A stretch of DNA of 64,000 nt from the NCBI RefSeq assembly GCF_963678165.1, contig NZ_OY782755.1, positions 1,054,001 to 1,118,000 on the forward strand. The letters are read 5' to 3'. A program made the translations under genes and the position numbers. Source of the DNA: an uncultured Acetobacteroides sp. (lineage in GTDB: Bacteria; Bacteroidota; Bacteroidia; Bacteroidales; ZOR0009). The notes beneath the pieces were generated by a model that saw only the letters and a program-made list of their open reading frames with translations, made no database searches and had not been told where the DNA came from. Shown piece by piece: positions 59,267 to 64,000 of this stretch. Position 1 is the first letter of the stretch, and the number at the start of each line of letters is the position of its first letter.

Positions 59267-61600
59267 ATGATGAAGCATACGTTAAAGGCAGCTTTTAGGG
59301 ATAGGGGGATAACCTTAACCAGCATTGCAGGTTTGGCCATGGGGCTTGCTGCAGCCATCTTCTTGCTCACCCATTTGGTGTTCGAGTTTTCTTACGATAA
59401 GCATCATTCGAAAATTGATCGAATTTACCGCCCGCTTTCGATTTGGAAGGAAAATGGCGGCGATGCTACTTACTTTTCCATCTGCCTGCGATCGTTGAAG
59501 CAAAAGCTCGAAAGTGTTCCCGAGGTGGAAAAGGTTGCCCAGCTGTACGACTTAGGTGATCCAATGGCCACTAAATCGGGCGGTGAGATGGTTGCGCTAG
59601 GGAGAACCTTTATGGTCGATTCCACCTTTATCTCAATCTTCGACGCGAGGCCGGTGTACGGAACGCTGTGCGCAAAATCGCTTCAGCCCAACTCGCTAAT
59701 ACTGGTTCGTTCCGAAGCTCAACGCATCTTTGGCAGTGGCGATCCGGTTGGTAAGTCGCTTGTGGTGGAGAAGGAGCCGTGCGTGGTTGCTGCAGTTGTG
59801 GAGGATCAGCCGCTTAACTCCATGTTTCAGTACAAGGTGCTGGTCGGAATGCATCCAAAGCGAATCGAAGGGATGCAGGGGCTGGAGTTTCCTACCTATG
59901 TGCTGTTCAAGAAGGGGGTAAACATTGCCGATGCCGCCAATAAGTGCAGCAAGGTTGCTGCGGCCGACTTGGCTGCCCGATTCCCCGATAGGGAGCTGGC
60001 CTATTCCTGCGAGATGGAGCCTTTTGCAAGGGTCCACTACAGCACTAAAGCCAACTACGACTTGGTGAAGGCAATGGATGGCATAAACCTCGTGTTCCTT
60101 GTTGTGGTGGTGCTATTCCTTTTGGGGATTGCCATAACCAACTACATAAACTTGAGCATTATTAAGGGCGAGCGTCGCGCAAAGGAGATTAGCATTCGTA
60201 AGGCCAACGGCGCCGATAGGCGGATCATCCTTTGGATGCTGATGGAGGAGTCGCTGGTGGTTACCACCCTTGCGTTTGCACTTGGCTTTGCCCTGCTCTA
60301 CCTCTTTGGCGATTTTGCCTCCTCCTTCTTCGATGTAAACCTGCCCAAAAAGTTTCTGCTCAACCCTGCTTTTTACCCTTGGATTGCTGTAGTCTATCTG
60401 TTTGCGGTGGTTGCCTCGTCGGTCTATCCCGCGATGTACCTGTCGAAGTGCAGCCCCATCGAGCTGCAGCGAAACTCCGTTAAAAGGAGGCATCGGCTTA
60501 CGGTAAGCTCGGTGGTGCTACAGTTTACCGCGGTGGTCTTCTGCCTAACCTCCATAACGGTGGTGTGGTTGCAGATGCGCTTCGAGAAGAATCTTCCTCT
60601 GGGCTACCGTGTAGATGGGGTGCTAACGGTGGTCATGCCCGAAAATGTTGATAAAGCCCGTATGGCAGCCATTGTCGATGAGCTGAAGAAGAGTCCGCTG
60701 GTAATCTCGGCCAGCGCTTCCGATCACGTCCCCTTTGCAGGGTGTAGCGGTGAGGGGCTGCAAAAGCCGGGCGAAAGCATGATATACTCGGTGGACGAGC
60801 GGCGATGCGATGCCAACTATTTTGACACCTACAACATACGGATTGTGGAGGGGCGCGGTTTTACGGGAAACGTTGGGCAAGATAGCACCTCGCTCGTCCT
60901 CTCGCAGGAGACCGTCAAAAGCTTGCAGCTGCACAATCCGGTGGGGACTACGCTGCTGCTAAATGGCAGGCCCATGCAGGTTGTAGGTATTGCCGCCAAT
61001 ATTCGTTGGGGGTCTGCCCGCCGTGGTGTTGCATCGCACATCTACAACACGGGGTGGGGCACTTTCGGCCAGCTCTCCATTCATGCAGACCCCAAGCGCA
61101 TGCCGGAGGCTTCGAAGTACATCAAGAGCGTGCTCGATAGGTACTATCCATCGGCTCCGCTAACCTTTACCAAAGCATCCGACTGGGTGGATGGCTTCTA
61201 CAGCAGCGATAGGAGCATCTTCAACATCATAGTCTCCGGTGCCGTAATGGCAATCCTGCTGGCCCTGATGGGGCTTGTGGCCCTCAGCCGCTTTGTGGCC
61301 CGGCAAAAGGAGCGCGAGGTGGCCGTTCGTAAGGTGCTTGGCGCAACCATCGGCGAAACGGTGTGGTCGATGATCCGGTACGTGCTGGTCCGCATCCTAC
61401 CTGCCCTTCCGCTGGGCTTTGCCCTAGCCTACTACGCCATGCATCGCTGGCTGATGTCGTTTGCCATCCGTATCGACATGGAGTGGTGGATGTTTGCGGG
61501 GGCCATCGTCCTAACCTTGCTGTTGGCGCTCGTAATAGTGGCTGCGCAAACGTTCAGAACGGCCATGGTAAACCCGGTGACCGTGCTGCGAAAGGAGTAG
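59267..61600 (+). CDS. MacB-type ABC permease (FtsX family), duplicated form
   Basis: 777-residue inner-membrane protein with two MacB_PCD-FtsX units in one chain. Unit 1: N-terminal helix (ITLTSIAGLAMGLAAAIFLL), periplasmic domain (residues 40-265), three helices including LVFLVVVVLFLLGIAITNYI with INLSIIKGERRAKEISIRKA. Unit 2: helix LTVSSVVLQFTAVVFCLTSI, periplasmic domain (420-640), three helices with VALSRFVARQKEREVAVRKV. This arrangement is common for Bacteroidota mechanotransmission exporters. Expected substrates are antimicrobial peptides, lipoproteins or small molecules. It ends the exporter operon; no terminator is obvious before array G. Confidence 0.92.
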   Translation: MMKHTLKAAFRDRGITLTSIAGLAMGLAAAIFLLTHLVFEFSYDKHHSKIDRIYRPLSIWKENGGDATYFSICLRSLKQKLESVPEVEKVAQLYDLGDPMATKSGGEMVALGRTFMVDSTFISIFDARPVYGTLCAKSLQPNSLILVRSEAQRIFGSGDPVGKSLVVEKEPCVVAAVVEDQPLNSMFQYKVLVGMHPKRIEGMQGLEFPTYVLFKKGVNIADAANKCSKVAAADLAARFPDRELAYSCEMEPFARVHYSTKANYDLVKAMDGINLVFLVVVVLFLLGIAITNYINLSIIKGERRAKEISIRKANGADRRIILWMLMEESLVVTTLAFALGFALLYLFGDFASSFFDVNLPKKFLLNPAFYPWIAVVYLFAVVASSVYPAMYLSKCSPIELQRNSVKRRHRLTVSSVVLQFTAVVFCLTSITVVWLQMRFEKNLPLGYRVDGVLTVVMPENVDKARMAAIVDELKKSPLVISASASDHVPFAGCSGEGLQKPGESMIYSVDERRCDANYFDTYNIRIVEGRGFTGNVGQDSTSLVLSQETVKSLQLHNPVGTTLLLNGRPMQVVGIAANIRWGSARRGVASHIYNTGWGTFGQLSIHADPKRMPEASKYIKSVLDRYYPSAPLTFTKASDWVDGFYSSDRSIFNIIVSGAVMAILLALMGLVALSRFVARQKEREVAVRKVLGATIGETVWSMIRYVLVRILPALPLGFALAYYAMHRWLMSFAIRIDMEWWMFAGAIVLTLLLALVIVAAQTFRTAMVNPVTVLRKE

Positions 61601-61737
61601 CGCCTTTAGCTAGGGCGAACCTTGATGCTACCATGCGGGGCGCTTGTCCGGCGTGGCAGCATTCCCTCTTTTGGGTAGCCCCAACGCCTAGAAGCGGAAG
61701 TAGTGCTCGGAAAAGGAAATGTAAATCTCATATTATA

Positions 61738-61968
61738 TGAGTAAGTATTGAAAATATATGATGAAAGTTCGAATATATGTGGTATGATACCACCACCAAG
61801 CGTTCATATACCATTAAATGATGGTTAATAACCGGAATATAGTGGTTGAGTACCGAAAATATATGGAATGATACTATTAAATAGTGGTTGTATGCCGAAA
61901 TACTATGGTTGATGATCGATAATTAATTGTGATGTGCCTGAAATATCGGATTAAATACCGCTCCAGAC
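61738..61968. repeat. Array G: eleven units of exactly 21 bp upstream of an HTH gene
   Basis: Units start TGGT or TGRN and share TACCGAAAATATA-like right halves. Many carry an inverted repeat of the form GGT-N5-ACC: GGTTAATAACC (61823), GGTATGATACC (61781), GGTTGAGTACC (61844). All six frames contain stops (TAG or TAA recurs at unit ends), so the array is not coding. It lies between the permease gene and the small HTH gene and ends about 25 bases before a putative -7 box (61993). The remaining 61601-61737 and 61969-62038 show nothing else but that promoter. Confidence 0.85.
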
Positions 61969-61992
61969 AGCACAAGTGTCGTGGTAATGTAG

Positions 61993-62000
61993 TATCTTGG
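61993..62000 (+). promoter_or_regulatory. Putative -7 box of HTH gene copy 3
   Basis: TATCTTGG (TAnnTTnG) 38 bases before the start, directly behind array G. Confidence 0.35.
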
Positions 62001-62038
62001 GGAGGTAAAAAAGCTACAAACCAATAATACCATCAGCT

Positions 62039-62389
62039 ATGCTAAAGCTAGACATATCGAGGGTGCTGCTGCTTAAGGGCGGATCAAAGCCCTTTACGTT
62101 TCTGCTCAAGTTGGGCTACAAGCGGGCAAAGGCATTCAACATGGCCAACAACCGCAACTCCTCCGTTGCGCTGCACGACCTAGAGCAGATCTGCCTTCGC
62201 CTGAACTGCACTCCCAACGACGTGCTGGAATGGACGCCCAGCAAGTCGGAAGACGATATCGCCAACCACGCCCTGCAGTCCATCCGCCGTAAGGACAACG
62301 CGGTGGGGCTGGTAAAGCTGGTGGAGGGGTTGCCTGCCGAGGAGATGGCCGCCGTAGAGCAGTTTATCCGTGAACGGGCAAAGAAGTAG
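62039..62389 (+). CDS. Small helix-turn-helix (Cro/C1-like) regulator, copy 3
   Basis: 116-residue DNA-binding protein starting MLKLDISRVLLLKGGSKPFT. The HTH part has FLLKLGYKRAKAFNMANNRN, then ALHDLEQICLRLNCTPNDVL and EW, the same framework as the copies at 24558 and 53695 (R-V-L, F-L, GY, DLE-x-LC, CTPND-x-LEW). Its C-terminal tail differs (ANHALQSIRRKDNAVGLVKL, then AAVEQFIRERAKK). It lies behind array G and 38 bp before the NtrC-type regulator, so it may be co-transcribed with the two-component genes. DNA targets are inferred only from position. Confidence 0.75.
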   Translation: MLKLDISRVLLLKGGSKPFTFLLKLGYKRAKAFNMANNRNSSVALHDLEQICLRLNCTPNDVLEWTPSKSEDDIANHALQSIRRKDNAVGLVKLVEGLPAEEMAAVEQFIRERAKK

Positions 62390-62427
62390 AGGCGGCTGTT
62401 CGCTCGCCTGATGATGACTAAACAACA

Positions 62428-63768
62428 GTGATGAAGAACTCAGAAATCGTTCTGGTTGTAGATGATAGTAGGAGCGTGCTGGAGGCGCTTTCGGTACTGC
62501 TCAAGCCCCACTTTGCCAAGGTGGTTACCCTCTCGAACCCGGCAGGGCTACATGCGTCGCTGCGCGAGCAGGCGGTGGATGTGGTGCTGCTCGACATGAA
62601 CTTCAGGGCAGGGATCAACAATGGCAACGAGGGGCTCTTCTGGCTCAACCAAATCCTAACGGCCGCACCCGGCGTGTCGGTGGTGATGATGACGGCCTAC
62701 GGCGACGTGGAGCTGGCCGTTAAGGCCATCCGCCAGGGCGCCATCGACTTTATCGTTAAGCCGTGGGACAACCGGAAGATGGTGGAAACCCTAAAGGCTG
62801 CGGTGAGGCTAAGCCGATCGAAAAACCAGGCCAACCGTAGCTCCCAAACCGTTGCTGAGCCCATACCCGTAGGGCGGTCGGCCTCCTTTCGTCGGGTGCT
62901 CGACATGGCCTCGCGCGTGGCGGCAACCGATGCCAACGTGCTGATAACCGGCGAAAATGGAACGGGCAAGGAGGTGGTTGCCCGCGAGATTCACCGCCAG
63001 TCTGCCCGTGCCTGCCGTCCAATGGTCTCGGTTGATATGGGGGCCATTCCCGAAGCGCTCTTCGAGAGCGAGCTCTTTGGCCACCTCAAGGGCGCCTTTA
63101 CCGATGCCCATGCCGATAGGGTAGGAAAAATGGAGGCCGCATCGGGGTCCACGCTATTTCTCGACGAGATCGGCAACCTCTCGCTGCCCATGCAGGCCAA
63201 GCTGCTCTCCGTTTTGCAGAACAGGCAGGTTGTTCCCGTGGGGGGGAATACCCCCATCCCCGTAGAGCTGCGCTTGGTATGTGCCACCAACGGCAACCTC
63301 TGGGGCATGGTGGCTGATGGTACGTTTCGCGAGGATCTGCTCTACCGCATAAACACCATCCACATCGAGGTTCCCCCGTTGCGCGATCGGCGCGAGGATG
63401 TGGCGCTGCTCGCCCAGCACTTCCTGCAGCAGTACGGCAAAAAGTACGGGAGGTTTGGCGTTACCCTATCCGATGCTGCCGTCGAGAAGCTGGAGCGCTA
63501 CTGCTGGCCTGGCAACATTCGCGAGCTGCAGCATGCCATCGAAAAGGCGGTGATCCTCTCGGAGGGCACCACCATCACGGAGCACGATTTCAGCCTCTCC
63601 TCGCCAGCAGCGCCTGTAGCCTCGTTCTCCGGAACCCTCGACGAGATGGAGCAGCGGCTCATTGCCCAGGCAATCGAGCGCAATGCCGGAAACATGACGG
63701 CCGTAGCCGCCGAGCTCGGCATCACGCGTCAAACGCTCTACAACAAGGTAAAGAAGTATGGGCTATAG
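62428..63768 (+). CDS. Sigma54-dependent response regulator of the export cluster
   Basis: NtrC-family activator, 446 residues: receiver (VVDDSRSVLEALS, phospho-Asp in VVLLDMNFRAG, MTAYGDVE, VKPWDNRK), AAA+ (GENGTGKE, GAFTDA loop, STLFLDEIGNL, REDLLYRINTI) and a Fis-type HTH at the C-terminus (NMTAVAAELGITRQTLYNKV). The GAFTGA loop reads GAFTDA, keeping Thr. Between beta3 and alpha3 the receiver has a short insertion (AGINNGNEG), common in this subfamily. It overlaps the sensor kinase start by 11 bases (translational coupling). It probably controls the exporter genes upstream. Confidence 0.94.
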   Translation: MMKNSEIVLVVDDSRSVLEALSVLLKPHFAKVVTLSNPAGLHASLREQAVDVVLLDMNFRAGINNGNEGLFWLNQILTAAPGVSVVMMTAYGDVELAVKAIRQGAIDFIVKPWDNRKMVETLKAAVRLSRSKNQANRSSQTVAEPIPVGRSASFRRVLDMASRVAATDANVLITGENGTGKEVVAREIHRQSARACRPMVSVDMGAIPEALFESELFGHLKGAFTDAHADRVGKMEAASGSTLFLDEIGNLSLPMQAKLLSVLQNRQVVPVGGNTPIPVELRLVCATNGNLWGMVADGTFREDLLYRINTIHIEVPPLRDRREDVALLAQHFLQQYGKKYGRFGVTLSDAAVEKLERYCWPGNIRELQHAIEKAVILSEGTTITEHDFSLSSPAAPVASFSGTLDEMEQRLIAQAIERNAGNMTAVAAELGITRQTLYNKVKKYGL

Positions 63769-64000
63769 TCGGCGCTACAACTGGCAAGTCCTCGCCCATG
63801 TGGGGGGAGTGGTTGCTGCCGCTGCAGCCGTTGGTGCCTCTTTCGGACTAAGGTGGAGCCTCCCTGCTGGGGTGGTGTGCGTGCTGCTGCTCCTGTGGTC
63901 GGTCGTTCGACTTTACCGATTTCTGGGGATGATTCACGAGCAGGTTTTCTACTTTGTCCGCGCGGTCGAGAATGACGATACCAGCATCCTATTCCCCTCA
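63758..64000 (+). CDS. Sensor histidine kinase, N-terminal part
   Basis: The open frame beginning ATG at 63758 inside the end of the response-regulator gene runs to the window edge (81 codons). It encodes MGYSRRYNWQVLAHVGGVVA followed by a second hydrophobic helix (LPAGVVCVLLLLWSVVRLYR) and FLGMIHEQVFYFVRAVENDD. Two membrane helices close to the N-terminus, followed by a cytosolic part, fit the sensor kinases paired with NtrC-type regulators beside Bacteroidota exporters. The kinase domain itself is outside the window, so the call rests on context. Confidence 0.7.
   Translation, partial: MGYSRRYNWQVLAHVGGVVAAAAAVGASFGLRWSLPAGVVCVLLLLWSVVRLYRFLGMIHEQVFYFVRAVENDDTSILFPS

Overview
The window reads as a chromosomal segment of an anaerobic, fermentative member of the Bacteroidota (probably order Bacteroidales). 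Evidence: promoters of the TTTG / TAnnTTTG type, genes without Shine-Dalgarno sequences, the Bacteroidota-type GlmU, a DUF4290-murA-grpE-dnaJ run, a MurA with Asp in place of the catalytic Cys, tricorn-like S41 protease, DUF4884 and DUF6132 proteins, a secreted GH2 beta-galactosidase, and HydF, the [FeFe]-hydrogenase maturation GTPase. No genus can be named safely.

Layout. 1-9 kb: Lon (cut by the window edge), alternative GlmU, L31 type B, a BI-1/YccA membrane protein, an AlkD-like HEAT protein, a Wzx-type flippase, tRNA-His, a small unknown protein and HydF. 9-17.5 kb: DUF4290, MurA, GrpE, DnaJ, an ABC-2 exporter pair and a coiled-coil lipoprotein. 17.6-24 kb: a hybrid histidine kinase facing an NtrC-type regulator, then exopolyphosphatase with a second sigma54 activator lacking its DNA-binding domain. 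24-33 kb: accessory region with a small HTH regulator, a WG-repeat protein, a gene fragment, a duplicated pair of secreted proteins, several dispersed repeats and a DEAD-box helicase. 33-45 kb: VF530 protein, LacZ, a Crp-DUF6132-thioredoxin operon, CPBP protein, creatininase, polysaccharide deacetylase and tricorn protease. 45-55 kb: an AT-rich RES-domain gene, an unknown protein, a UvrD/PcrA helicase, an outer-membrane barrel protein, a HAD-NUDIX fusion, a lipoprotein, a second small HTH regulator and a DMT transporter. 55-64 kb: a TolC-HlyD-ABC-permease export operon, a third small HTH regulator, and an NtrC-type regulator overlapping a sensor kinase that runs off the end.

The most unusual feature is a set of seven intergenic arrays (about 8.7, 13.5, 24.2, 27.8, 46.8, 54.2 and 61.7 kb). 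Their units differ from array to array, but six keep an exact 21- or 42-bp period (two or four DNA turns) with no length slippage across up to 20 units; the seventh has 41 bp. The three small HTH regulator genes of the window each have such an array just upstream of a putative core promoter, and the recognition-helix region differs between the three proteins. This suggests an undescribed family of array-plus-HTH regulatory modules, although at least one array (13.5 kb) could instead be a decayed repeat-protein gene. Two further dispersed repeat families (a double-hairpin REP-like element and a CTCTGTG-rich MITE-like element) populate the 25-34 kb region.
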